Part shown: one piece after another, positions 23,886-35,578 of the stretch | How the letters are laid out: every line of letters starts with the position of its first letter | Position numbering within the stretch: the stretch's first letter is position 1 | From: Epiperipatus broadwayi | Taxonomy: Eukaryota > Onychophora > Udeonychophora > Euonychophora > Peripatidae | Length of the DNA stretch: 64,000 bases | Reading direction: 5' to 3' | Assembly (NCBI GenBank): GCA_028023455.1 | Contig: JAQFVV010006544.1 | Coordinates: 434,001 to 498,000, forward strand | Translations under genes and position numbers: made by a program | The notes under the pieces: generated by a model | Database searches by the model: none | Seen by the model: only the letters and a program-made list of their open reading frames with translations | Told to the model about the DNA's origin: nothing

Positions 23886-24746
23886 ATGATGAAAGTTTGG
23901 GATCTTCCAAAGACAGAACTTGAGGCAGTGGAGTTCTTGCAAAGTCAAAGTGTTCTGCCCTCTCAAAAAGTTTGTAACAATGGCCATCAAATGAAGCTTT
24001 ACATGACTCCAAATCCAGAATGGCGGTGCAACATTGGTGCATGTCGAAAACGCATACCACTTCGGAAAGGGTCATGGTTTGAGGGCTGCAGATTGTCATT
24101 TGTCACAGCCATCCAAATCATTTATTATTGGAGTAAAGACCAATTGACCATAGAATCGGGAATAAATGATTTGGATGTGAGCAACAAGACTGTCATTGCA
24201 TGGAAGCAATATTTGAGGGAAGCCTGTCTCGAAAGCTTGTTATGTCGGCCATCCTGCAAAATTGGAGGGCCAGACAAAATTGTAGAAGTAGATGAAACAC
24301 TTTTTACTAAACGAAAAAACCAACAGGGAAGATTTTTCCACAACAATGGCTATTTGGTGGTTTATGTAGAGAAATAAAACTGCTTCATCATCACTATTCC
24401 AGATCGATCAGCGTCTGTTCTCCTAGATGCCATTGAACAACATGTAGCCCCAGGATCCACCATATATATCGACTGCTGGAAAGCATATAGAAGTTCTAAC
24501 TTGAATGCTGCAGGTTACGAACATTTTAAAGTCAACCACACATACAATTTTGTGGATCCTTCTACCTGCGTGCATACACAAAACGTAGAAAGACTTTGGG
24601 GGCTAATAAAATGGCGCAATAAAAAAGAGAGGGGGACCAGTCGATTTCATCTGGAGTCATACTTAACAGAGTTTATTTGGCGAAGACTGCACCATGAAGA
24701 TTTATTCAATTGTATATTAAGATGTATTACTATCCCATCAGTGTGA
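23886..24746 (+). pseudogene. Merlin transposase (IS1016/ISXO2-like DDE), disrupted
   Basis: This would cut and paste the surrounding Merlin element. An open frame of 163 codons (23886-24377) starts with a zinc-ribbon pattern (C30, H34, C48, C53). It continues through FVTAIQIIYYW and a helix-turn-helix-like region to the first catalytic Asp in VEVDETLF (D136). A TAA at 24375 ends it. The same frame reopens at once with IPDRSASVLL, the second Asp in IYIDCWKAY and the Glu of QNVERLW, ending at 24746. The total is about 285 residues, normal for the family. The conserved LFGGLCRE motif appears in a different frame at 24350-24379, so two small compensating indels, not a simple nonsense change, broke the gene. 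All three DDE residues are still present. The right arm begins immediately after the stop. Confidence 0.9.
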
Positions 24747-24759
24747 ATGTTTAAAGAAT

Positions 24760-26681
24760 TAGAAGTTTTTTTTTCTTGTCTATTTTTTTTGCTGAACTAA
24801 ACTGTGACGTGTAATGTATTGAACTGCAATTAGTTTCTCTTTTTAAATCTTTAATTGGTATACATGTATGGATTTCATTTTGTGCCTTCTTTGTTTTATT
24901 TTTTGCAATTAACTGTTCTTCATCTGTGAAATGTGTTTGAAAAAGACTTCTCTTCATATTTGCACCAAAAGCCATCTGTTAATTTTATGCCTTCTTTGTT
25001 TTATTTTTTGCAACTAACTGTTCTTCATCTGTGAAATGTGTTTGAAAAAGACTTCTCTTCATATTTGCATCAAAAGTCATCTGTTAATTTATGCCTTCTT
25101 TGTTTTATTTTTTGCAACTAACTTCTTCGTCTGTGAAATGTGTGTGAAAAAAAGACTTCTCTTCATAATTTTTCTCCTTGAGGTGGCACAATTTGAACGT
25201 TATTACTTACACATGCTAGAAGAATGTTGAAAATAATGCAACCTGCTACAACAATTGGGTAAGAATTTTTCTTAAGATTTGTATAAATCTATTTTTAAAA
25301 TATGTAAGTTTTTTTCCATAATTTCAATGCAGAATATAATTGCTTTGATAAATATAAGTTTCCATGTGCATTTATTATTGCTTTTAATATATATTAATTA
25401 ATTAATGCTTTAGAATCTTTTTGAAAAGTACGTATTTTTGATGTTTTTATGTAATTTGAAAGCAGAGAAAAAATTAATTTGATAGAAGTTTTGGGAGACA
25501 ATTAGAAACTCTGGTGTAATGTTCTTATTGCTTTTTAGAAAGTCTTTTATTTCTTTATTTAAACTGTTGAAATTTAGTATATTTTTTTTGAAAGTCTTTT
25601 ATTTCTTTATTTAAACTGATGAAATTTAGTATATTTTTTTGAAAACTACTCCATCCTCCATTATCAGTAAGTGAGGTTCATTACTTTTTTAGAGATTTAC
25701 ATTATAGTTTTACTATTTTTGCTCTAATTCAAATTTCATGGCCTTTTATTGATTTTTTTTTTTTTTAATTTTTTATATTAGAAGGATTTTGTGTGATTTC
25801 GTCATTGCAATTTTAGAAATTCTTCATTGGGGGTGTGTGTGTCATTTATACGTTTGCCTTATTTCTGGGCTTTTTTTTATTTATTGTTCCATCGATGATT
25901 TGAGGGGATTTTTTTTTATTTATTGTTCCATCGATAATTTGAAGTGATTTTTTATTTATTTTTAGTTCCATCGATGATTTGATTTAGTCATTTCTATTTA
26001 TCCATTTCGATTTTTCCGCCTTCCTCCATTGTTATTGGTTTGATTTAGTCATTTCAATGTGTCTATTTGTTGTTTGTTTTCTATTTTCAACCATTTCTGT
26101 TTTTTTAATTTGAATTTTATAGCACTTTGCTGTGCTTTTTTTTTATTTTCGATGTATTTGTTTGATATACATTGCCTCAAGTGACGAATTGTTGATTTGA
26201 GGGTGGGAGTCGTATTTTCACCGATATCTATTTTTTTTTTAATTTGAATTTTATAGTATTTTCTTTCTTTTTTTTATAACATGTACAATCGATGTATTTG
26301 TTTGTTTGCCTCGGGCATTTCTTTTTTATGATTTGAGTGTTTGTTTTTTTTCCATTTTTTAATTATTTTGAGTGTGTTTTTTTTCCATTTTTTAATTTTT
26401 TTTTTTTTTATAATTTGTACTTTCGATATATTTGTTTGATTGCCTCGGGCATTTTTAAAATGATTTTAGTGTTTTTTTTTTCCATCGACGATTTTAGTGT
26501 GATTTTTTATTTTTTTTTTCCATCAATGATTTTAGTGCGATTTTTTTAATTTTTTTTTTTTTTTCATCGACAATTTCAGCCTTTTTTGAAAATTTTATTT
26601 ATCACTTGCAGGCTTCTTAGCGGTTGTTGAGGGTACTGCAGCATCACCCCGTGGCAACATGTGGCATAAATCATAATTACC
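24760..26681 (-). repeat. Merlin right inverted arm
   Basis: Reverse complement of the left arm. Landmarks include ATCACTTGCAGGCTTCTTAG near the outer end, the repeated CATCGATGATTTGA blocks, and CCTCCATTATCAGTAAGTGA near 25655. It lacks the 1.76-kb insert of the left arm. Confidence 0.85.
24883..25165 (+). repeat. Three tandem copies, about 105 bp, at the start of the Merlin right arm
   Basis: Anchors TGCCTTCTTTGTTTTATTTT lie at 24883, 24988 and 25092, giving periods of 105 and 104 bp. The copies are very similar, and the third carries a few short indels. I do not see this tripling in the left arm. Confidence 0.85.
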
Positions 26682-26689
26682 ACTAATTT

Positions 26690-27149
26690 TTTACAAATTT
26701 TATGATGAATCCAACTAACCTACTAACAAAAATATAATTTTAAGTTGTATCATGATAAGGTAGAATTTATGAAATAATATGAAAATAATTATTAACCTAT
26801 TAATAAAAATATTTTAAATTGTTTGCATGGTAAGTTAGAATTTATGAAGTAATATGAAAATAATTATTAGAAATATTAACTTTTTTTTTTATTACTTTGA
26901 ATATCAATGACTATATTTTTTTCAGCTTAATTACATTCTTTTGTTTTTGATCTTTAAAATAATATAATGTCATTTTTGTAGTACAAACATATATTATGAT
27001 AAAATTTGTGGCTTAACATAATTTTTTAAATATTCAATATGGCTGCTTCATCAGTTTAAAGGTTAGGAAAGTACTAAGAGCGACACTTCTTCAATTTAAT
27101 AAATATGAAATTAAGGCATTTGAAAATTGATAGTGGTATGTATGATAGA
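26690..27149. other. Intron, no feature recognised
   Basis: AT-rich. A block of about 95 bp ending ATGAAAATAATTATTA occurs twice between 26735 and 26870. Nothing else is seen. Confidence 0.4.
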
Positions 27150-28190
27150 CTGCATGTACTCATTGCAGATTAATTTTATTTTTACTCTGTGATTGTTTTT
27201 ATCCATTGTATTTACATCTGTATTAATTGTTTGACCAAGAATTTTTTCTAATTTCTTATTATTAATGTTTACATTCTTTTTTGAAATTATTTGAAAAATC
27301 TTATTAGCATTTGCTTTTAGTTTAGCTTTTTTTTTTTAGTTATGTCATGCAGCTCAGAAGCATTATTTGTTAAAATAATCTATTGCCTGCAGAATTTAAG
27401 TAATGTAAATCATCTCCATTAATTTTTATTCCTCTTATTTTCCATTTCAATTAACAAAATATTTGCTTTGAAAGTGTTATAAAAAGTTTGGAGTGATGAA
27501 TCAATTTTGTTGTTTATTAATGTTAATCCTAAATGATTTGGTGCAATAGTAGTGTAATTCCTTTTGTAGTGTACAAAGTTGGTGCAAAATGTCAATACAT
27601 TTATTAATCGTTCGTATAATTTCTTTAAATACTTAAATGTGATCTTGTTGTCTTTTATCTAAAGTTTTCACTAAATTAATTGTAATACTTTTAATAAAAA
27701 TCTTTTGTTAAACTGATAGAAGGCTATTTTTTTTTTTACTTTTTAAAGCATTCTTACTATTGGATTTTTTACTCATCTGATTTATTCTTATCGTTTAACT
27801 TTTGATTATAAAATTTTGTCTGTAATTTCTATTTTCTTTATCTGCTTTCTTTTAAATTTTTATAATGATTCTATCATATGCTGAGACTTTTATTCTTAAA
27901 ATTAATTATTTGGCTTAACTTTTCATTTAAAACATGGTTTTTTTAAATCTTTACTAATACAATAAAATTTTTTCAAGAATTTTTCCATATACTTCATGAT
28001 ATCATCTCTTTTTTAATAATTGTGGCATCTTTTTTTTATATTGTGGAAATAATGTCCCTTTTAGTACCAAGATATCATTTTTTATCTTTAAAACTTATTG
28101 TCTGCTATTACTGTTTTTGCTATTTTGCAGTTATATGTTCTTATATAATAAAGCTATCAACTGTATTATATCTTCATACATGGCAAGTTA
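27150..28190 (-). pseudogene. Old RTE LINE relic, minus strand
   Basis: Aligns by eye with the same-strand RTE at 7500-9260. Shared landmarks are CATCTGTATTAAT (27225 versus 7690), the block around 27415-27490 matching 8310-8390, and ATGATATCATCTCTTTTTTA near 27997 matching 9100-9123. The protein is unreadable because of many stops and indels. It belongs to the same family as the element at 7290-10302 but is much older. Confidence 0.65.
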
Positions 28191-28771
28191 TGCTATTCAA
28201 AAAAAAAAAGTATAAATAAACAAACAAAAAAAAAAAAACATTAAAATTCATAAATTTAATCCATTTTACCTTATTCAAGCCTTTCCTTCAAGTGTTCACA
28301 ACCACCTTTAAAAAATTAAAATTTGTTAATAAATTTTATAATATGACAGCAGTTGTTTTTCTATTTCAGAGTGCTGTACACAATCATGTTTATAAAATTT
28401 CCTTTTGTTGAAAGCACGTACATTTTATTTTTCTGAATTTGATGTGCAGCATTTCATATAATAAAATATTTTCTAAAAAATAATAAAAAATCATATGTAG
28501 CAGCTTTATAAATATATAGATATATATTAATGATTATTATTTATTGTAATTTATATGAAAGAACAGCAATGGATCTTCATTTTCATTTTTGATGATAATG
28601 TTTTCTAAACATATTGCTAAAAGTTTTACAAAATTTTAGAGAGTACTTAAAGTTGATAATAACAAAACAATTAGAGAGATCATAGTTTATTAATAACGAG
28701 GCTATTGCATTTTTATAAGAGAAAAATGTTATAGAAAATAAAAAAACAGAATATTGCCAGAACTTGTTTAA

Positions 28772-30418
28772 CTGCTTCAGGCACCTTATTGAATTTTTTA
28801 AAAAACTGACCTGAGATAATTTTGTCAATAACTTCAGTTTTAATAACATTAGAGCAAAAAAATTTACAATAATAGAAACTAGAAAAACAATAAGTATAAG
28901 ACAAATAGTGATAATCATTTAAAAAGTAAGAAATTTCTAATTTATCATTAACTAAGTTTAAATTACATCTTCGGTGATAATTTCTTTGTATTCCTCACAA
29001 AATTATTTTTCAAACCATATATAATACTTCTTATCTGAGATAATCCATAGCTTCAGAATCTCCAAAACATACTGCATATGAATTCTTCATTTTTATCTTG
29101 TACCCCAAAAGTTATCAAATCTCAAAGGCGTCGATAAGAAAAAGATTCATCCTAATAAAAGATACAAAACAAATCATTTCCAGAAAATAGATATGCATTT
29201 GTCATCATAACAATTGGCTTCTTGTCTATCTAAAACTAGAAATTGTAGGCTACTGTCTGTATCACTGATAAAATGAATTTCATCTCTTTATTTTATATTT
29301 TTTTGTTACATTAGTGTTTATATTCTTTATGCATACCAGTGATGCTATCTTGTTATATTTATTGTCTCACAAAGATATAATTTATTTGCATATAGCTCAT
29401 TTGCTAGCTATAGACTTGAAAATAATGTTATGCAAGATGTGGCAAAACTACCGACTCCACAGCATGAGTATCAAGTATAGGCAAGATTCAGAATGATTCT
29501 TTGCCTGCATACAATTCCATGTGCTATATGCATAACCATTGTAGCTACTACTACACAAATCTCATTTGAAATTTATCTTTTATTGGTTTTAAGTGTTTAT
29601 ATTTTCACATAGTACCATACCCAGTAAATTTTGTGAATGCTTTATCAACTGCAACCTTTCTGTACATTTGATAATCAGGTTTTAAAATTTACATTGCACT
29701 GCTCTATATGTGTAAATCATTACTTGTTATACAACCTTTCTGTACATTTGATTATCAGATTTTAAAATTTACATTGCACTGCTCTATATATATAAATCAT
29801 TACTTGTTATACAACACGCAAGAGTAAACACAAACACACCATATAATCATAATAAATTATTAATCTCAAAGACACAAAATTACTGTACATATGAATAATA
29901 ATTTATATACCATATAATAAAGAGCATAAATGATTTTAATATTATATCATTTATAATTTATATATTACACACACACACCAATATAAACGCAAATTAATAA
30001 ATTATACAAATAAATTATATTAATAAATGTAAAATATTATTTAAAAAGTTTTAAAAATCTACTTATGGTATTTACGTTCACATCCCATTATAGGCCTTGA
30101 ATGCAAATGACCTACATATTTTTGAGCCATTTTCACTATATAATCAGGCCGTTTACAATTTTCTGCCTTTATCGCTTCATGTATACTAGAAAATTGACCA
30201 AAATAAAAAAAATTAAATCCACCTGTTTAAAAAAAAATTCAAATTTCTTCTTATTTCAATCGAAAAGATGGCATTTAAAAGATATTTTTACAACGGATCG
30301 AATGCTCGTATTTCTGTTGACATCATGGCTATAGTTTTTACGTAATTTAAAAAAGAAAATGAAATTTCAATCAATCAGCTACGACGCACGACTGATACCC
30401 GGTTCTGAGCCAAATGGT
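28772..30418 (-). mobile_element. Non-autonomous piggyBac-type element, copy 2
   Basis: TTAA at 28768-28771 and at 30419-30422 flank the element. Its ends read CTGCTTCAGGC and, inverted, CCATTTGGCTC. It is collinear with the copy at 4010-5672. The region 29640-29710, read on the minus strand, resembles the piggyBac segment QCNVNFKxxYQM found intact at 41143-40925. The region near 29210-29290 matches the WMDEKPM-encoding block. There is no intact frame. Confidence 0.75.
29652..29811 (-). repeat. 80-bp tandem duplication in piggyBac copy 2
   Basis: CAACCTTTCTGTACATTTGA occurs at 29652 and 29732 and the following 80 bp are nearly identical. It duplicates the transposase segment related to QCNVNFK. 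Confidence 0.9.
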
Positions 30419-30422
30419 TTAA

Positions 30423-31479
30423 TTGTGATGAAAGTCATACATTTCACTATTTACTTCATTTAAAAAATAATATGCTACAATAAATTTTTTTCTTACTCTT
30501 AGTTTTTCAATTAATGATTGAGTAAACACACAGTAAAATATATGTAAATATGCTCCCTCGATTTATTATTAAAAAGTATTATTATTTTTTTAAAAATTGT
30601 TTTTATACTACAATTTTAATTTGTATATGCATTCTATACATATAAAAAAAAACATGTTAGTATACATATGTGCATGTTGAAAAGTACTGTACATTTTATG
30701 TATTCTGTTCTAATCAAAATTTATCAACAAAATTTGAGCATTACATGCATTGTGCAATATATGCTAGGAGGACCTGATACAAAATATAGTAGTTATTGTG
30801 GCTTCACTATATTATGATTATTTTCTGTGTTATTCTGATTATCTACAATTCTGTAAAATTCCAATAGTCATTATTTCTAAATGAATTATTTTCAGTTACT
30901 TTTAAATTTTTTTTTTTTTTTCTGCATACATTGCTTTAATTCAATAGAAACTTTATTGATAAATTGGTGCTTCTTTGCTTTGTTTTCTTTTCTTCTCTAA
31001 ATATATATACATATATATGGGTGTTCTTGTTTACTTTTTTATTTGATCTTTTAATTCTCAGCTGTTTTCAAAAATTGGCTAATAGTTTAAAATGATTTGT
31101 TAGTTGTCACTAACTTTTCTATTAATTTCTATAACTAATTTTGTATTAATTTATATCTTACTAATACATCTCCCCCCCCCCCCCCCATTAATCTGTCTAT
31201 GGTAAATCTTTAAACTTTATTATGGTTTTGAAATAGATATTTTATGTTTGTCAAATTATAATACAAATTTACAGGCCTCTACATATCCATTTCTTTTTTT
31301 GGATTTTTTTTCTTTCCAAAAATATAATAATGTTTAGTTTAGTTTAGCAAGCAACTTTTGCTTCAAGAGAATTGTATTTCTAATTTAGAAATCTACCACA
31401 TGTTAATTTCTATTAAGTATTCAGTTTGATAATTTTACATTGGCTTGCATGAAAGTTTATTAATTTCTGTTGTGGCTCA
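30423..31479. other. Intron, no feature recognised
   Basis: AT-rich intron with a poly-C tract at about 31172-31187. No gene or repeat is recognised. Confidence 0.4.
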
Positions 31480-32020
31480 ATTTACCTTTAACTAATGGAT
31501 TTGACCAAGTTCAATCTTATCTTGATTAGATTCAGTATTCATTGCTACAGACCAATGAATATATGAATAGATAAGATATATCCAATGGCAGAAACAGGGT
31601 GATGGGTGATGCTGCTCAGGAATCCAGTTGCTCCCATTGTGGAAGGAAATCCAGCTATAAATTGGCAATGGGAGGGGGAGGTGTTGTGATGACTCAATTT
31701 ACCTTCAACTTTTGAACTTGTCTGGATTCAATCTTATCTTGATTGGATTCAGCAGCATCATCTATTGGTTTGTTTTTGCCATTGTATGTAATATCTATTC
31801 ATGTATTCATTGGTTTATAGTGTTGAATGCTGAAGCTGATTAAGATATAAGATTGAATCCTTACCAAATTCAGCATTCACTGTTACAGACAGATGTATGT
31901 ATGAATAGATAAGATGCATCCAATGGCAGAAACAAGTCAATAGGTGATGATGCTCAATGAATCCAATTGCTTCTGTTTTGGAAATTGATTTGGTTATAAA
32001 TTGGCAGTCCATTTGGAGTT
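31480..32020. repeat. Palindromic cluster of an unknown interspersed repeat
   Basis: A block containing GATTCAATCTTATCTTGATT and AATAGATAAGAT near CCAATGGCAGAAACA occurs at about 31489-31690. It restarts at about 31700, appears inverted at about 31760-31860, and recurs in part at 31861-32020. The family is not one I recognise. Confidence 0.65.
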
Positions 32021-33251
32021 AAGGTTAGACAGTAACAATTAACTATCAAAGCTGAAAGTATAGCGGATGTTTTATGTAAAATATATGGAAAGATGTATAT
32101 AAGTATAATAAATATTTAATTGCACTTGTGCAATTTCATGTTCATTCTGAGTTTAAATTAACACAACACTTTTATAATTAATTCTTGGAAAAATTTATAT
32201 ATATATAATAGCATTGAAGAACTCCAATTAAACTCATTGTGAAATATGATTGTAAAAGGTTAATGCATGTTTAATATTCAGATTTGCTATTATATCTTAT
32301 TTTGTTTTTATTCTGGATGTATAGTCTGTGTATAAAAAAGTATGATTATGTATAAAGCAAACCATGTTATATCACTTTATAAATTTCAGCTATTTAAGAT
32401 ATCAAGATTGCTTTTTAATAGCAAGATCTTTATTGTTTATAAATTTAGGTTTCATTTTCTTGTTTTATTATTATAAACTTTTTTAAAGATCAATTCACAG
32501 AATCCCATTAAAATCTTGAACCAAAATTATAAATTTCTCAAAACATTTCTTGATTATTTAATTTCATTTTAGAAAATATATTTTTATGTTTTAATTAATA
32601 GAAAATAATATGATCATAGATTATTAACAAGCATATTTTTTATTTTTATTTATTCTCTCTTGTTATATTCTTGGAATACATTTTTTCTTAATTTTGTAAA
32701 CTTTTGTTTCATACACATACAAATTTGTCTCAGAATTTGCTATTTTTACAAATAAAAAATATTGTATGTATTATTTGATCTCATTATTGCACATTTCTTT
32801 TATATATATATATATGGTAGTTTCTCATAGTCTAATTGGATTTCTCAAAATATTTCTTGATTAATTTAACAAGTTTAATTAATAGATAAAATGATAGTGG
32901 TTTAATAACAAGCATATTCATTATTTACCCTATATATCTAAAGATATTTTTGAAATACATTTTTTGTTAACTGTTACTCAAAACATCTATTTAAATATGT
33001 CACACAATTTTAAGCTTTATTTTATAATTAAAAAATATTGCTAGTATATTATTTGATTTTATTGTTAATTATCGGTATATATATATTTTTATACAGCAAT
33101 TTTATATAGTCTAATTAGATTTGTCATTATCATCTTAATATTCTAACATATTTATCATTGAAATCTTTATTTCTATTGAATCAACTTTTAATTTTACTTG
33201 CTTCTTTATATCAAAATAAAATCTGTTTTATTTAATATTATTTTTGTAAAG
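32021..33251. other. Ubiquilin intron end, no feature recognised
   Basis: Very AT-rich intron leading to the acceptor at 33250-33251. Two loosely similar blocks (about 32560-32760 and 32850-33060) suggest an old duplication. Confidence 0.4.
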
Positions 33252-33398
33252 ATAATAGGTCAAACAGTAGCCAGCAAGGACAAATAAATAGAGAACCACT
33301 TCCTAATCCATGGGCTCCAACATCTGGAGGTGGAGGTGGTGGTGGTGGTGGAGGTGGAGGCGGCGGTGGTGGAGGTGTAACTACTGGAACTGATGCAG
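33252..33398 (+). CDS. UBQLN: Ubiquilin, internal exon (PLPNPWAP and poly-Gly linker)
   Basis: This 147-bp exon continues the ubiquilin frame. Two bases complete an Asn codon, then come RSNSSQQGQINREPLPNPWAPTS, a run of 17 Gly codons (GGA, GGT and GGC mixed) and VTTGTDA. The PLPNPWAP motif is a hallmark of animal ubiquilins just before the third STI1 repeat. The acceptor is AAAG ending at 33251 and the donor GTATGT starts at 33399. One base is carried to the next exon, where it makes Gly. The linker after this motif is low-complexity in the family, so the Gly run replaces the usual Ser/Thr/Gly-rich segment. The exon looks functional. Confidence 0.95.
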
Positions 33399-33779
33399 GT
33401 ATGTAAATTTCTTTACATTAATTATTAGTAATTTATGTTTGCTAATAATAATCATTAGTGATTTATGTTTGCTATTAATTAACAGGAGACCATTCAATTT
33501 GGTTCTCTGATTTTGAAAGAACCAAATAGATCAACTTTCTAATGTTTTCTTCATACATAATTGTGTTGCAACTGTTATTATCATTAATTGTTTATGATAA
33601 ATGAATATGACCTAGAATTGGCAACTCAAACTATAGATGCATCAGTTAGATTTTGTGGGGTGAAAAGAGAGAGAACCAAAAACATGTATGTATATAGGTG
33701 TTGTTTTTTTTACATTTACATCCGTACAGACAAAGAATAAATTAAAGTTCTCGTATTCTGTAAGTTGGAAAACGCATCA
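33399..33779. other. Ubiquilin intron start, no feature recognised
   Basis: Intron. A short duplicated block (AGTGATTTATGTTTGCTA near 33455, similar to 33427) follows the donor. Nothing else is seen. Confidence 0.4.
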
Positions 33780-34483
33780 GCCAAGGCAGCATTTGAAAGC
33801 ACAAGGTGAAGAATATTAAGAATTGTTAGATTATTATCCTGAGTTACTATTGTAACTAGATAAATTTCAAGTGAAGGAGAGATTGCATGAAATAAAAAGA
33901 GAATTGTTTAATATTAACTGGGTCATATTTAGATTTTATAAAATTTGGAAGAAGTGATGACAGTTGATTGGAAAAATTGGTTATATATTTATTATAAATG
34001 CATAGAAAATACGGAAAAACAGCATTGTAGTGATTGATGATATACCAGATAGAATGGCAAGATTAGTTAATTGTTTAATTGAAAATATCAAGTGAAGATA
34101 CTTTATAAGTTTAAGCCTATAAAAGTTCTCATTCCAAAAAAAATGACACAATTTTTAAATGCATTATAGAATTCTTTTGATCACAAGCAATATTTTAAAA
34201 CTAATGTGAGGCTTAATTTTTGAATTGGAAAATGTTTTTAATATAAAGGTAGTAAATCTCAATATGAGTCAGAAATGAGAAAGATAAAAAAAAATAACTA
34301 TATGATTTTCAAGAAAATTCCATAATGAAGTGTTACATATAAACATCCAAATGAAGGCATGCCAAAACTGAATTGTATTTTGAGACAATAGTATGCTTAA
34401 GAGATTCAACACAAGAAGAAATCATCAATTAATGAGATTAAGACATTAATGCAAGCTAGAGAAGTAAGTTATTGAGTGTAAAG

Positions 34484-35385
34484 CAGCGGTTCCCAACCTT
34501 TTTGGGATGAAGTACCGGTGGATTTTAGACAAGAGGATGACAGACCAGTAGTTGAAAAATTTTCAAATTTGTATATGATGGAATGTAATATATTTGTTAT
34601 TTGTTTAGGTATCATAGCATTTTGCAACAAATATATATATATATATACAAATGTAAAACAAAAGATTGCAAAACATTTAGTGAGAGGTATACTTTAAGGG
34701 TAATTATACGATGTCAAAATATAAAAAATTAAAGAAAAAAATTTGAACATATATATCACAAAATAAAAATTTTGATGTAAAAATATAGAAAATGAACAAA
34801 TATTTTTGAACATAATAAGTGTCACAAAAGTGTACTAGGTTAATATACTCTTTGAGTAGTAACAAATTATTTTAATTAGTATGAGGTTTGCACTTGTTTA
34901 TTTTTAACAAAATGTGAAATATCTGGCTCAATTTTTCTCAGCTTAAGGCGAAGATCTGATTCAATATTGAGAAAATTTCTATATTCGTTTTTTATCTCAA
35001 TCATAGCAGAAAATCCACTGTCACATAGGTGTGTAGTACTGAATGGCTTTACAAATTTTAATGCTTATTGAGAGTTCCAGGTGAAAACAAGCTGATACTC
35101 TGAAATTTCAATCCACTGTCACTAATAAGATTTACAAAAGACTTTCACGAAAACACGAAATATTAGTATTTTTCATCATTTTACTTTTTTTTTACTTAAA
35201 AAAAATTGTTGATATAAAAAAATAACCAATTATACTTCTTGTGATATTTTTTTTAAAATAAAAATGTTTTTAAAAAAATAATTACAAGATATACATAACA
35301 TATTTTGTTGTTATTATTTTACTTGTCATGTACCGGTAACTTGGCATTCGCATACTGGTATGCATACCAGCAGTTGGAGCTACTG
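34484..35385 (-). mobile_element. hAT element, internally deleted, with transposase C-terminus
   Basis: Begins CAGCGGTTCCCAACCTTTTT, a typical hAT terminus, and ends near 35385 with its degenerate inverse (AGCAGTTGGAGCTACTG). Flanks AGTGTAAAG (34475-34483) and ATTGTAAAG (35386-35394) match at eight of nine positions, fitting the 8-bp hAT duplication. At about 900 bp it is too short for a full element. Confidence 0.8.
34876..35061 (-). pseudogene. hAT transposase C-terminal (dimerisation) fragment
   Basis: The minus strand encodes about 61 residues ending in a stop at 34876. Readable parts are KPFSTTHLCDSGFSAMIEIK, EYRNFLNIESDLRLKLRKIE and PDISHFVKNKQVQTS. This is the C-terminal hAT dimerisation region of the ZBED5/FAM200-like type, where the family has an LCEAGFSAL-like core and LRLALTxIxPDI. 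The catalytic domain and BED zinc finger are missing. There are no stops within this stretch, so it is younger than the RTE relic that surrounds it. Confidence 0.8.
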
Positions 35386-35578
35386 ATTGTAAAGACAATA
35401 TTAACAGACAGACTGAAGTCAATAAAAAGATAACAAAAATCTATTTATTATTTTACTTGTCATGTACCGGTAACTTGGCGTTCGCATACTGGTATGCATA
35501 CCAGCAGTTGGAGCTGCTAATTGTAAAGACAATATTAACAGACAGACTGAAGTCAATAAAAAGATAACAAAAATCTAT
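35311..35578 (+). repeat. 134-bp tandem duplication across the hAT right end
   Basis: Units 35311-35444 and 35445-35578 differ at only a few positions. Each contains the hAT terminus, the flank TTGTAAAG and about 50 bp of the RTE relic, so the duplication postdates the hAT insertion. Confidence 0.9.

Larger units (their letters stand above)
17355..26681. mobile_element. Merlin DNA transposon, 9.3 kb, with long inverted arms and nested insertions
   Basis: The termini read GGTAGTTATGATTTATGCC at the left and, inverted, GGTAATTATGATTTATGCC at the right. Both continue into long matching arms. Flanks ACAAATTT (17347-17354) and ACTAATTT (26682-26689) form an 8-bp duplication with one mismatch. Merlin elements are known for 8-9 bp duplications and an IS1016-type transposase, and such a transposase lies at 23886-24746. 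The left arm runs to about 20890 (with a nested 1.76-kb element), the right arm from about 24760 to 26681. Between them are a third partial arm copy (about 22545-23060), an inner inverted repeat and a Tigger-like insertion. Confidence 0.85.

Noticed and set aside
31172-31187. Poly-C tract here and poly-C at about 42326-42340
   Set aside because: Homopolymers of uncertain length, prone to sequencing error; no function suggested.
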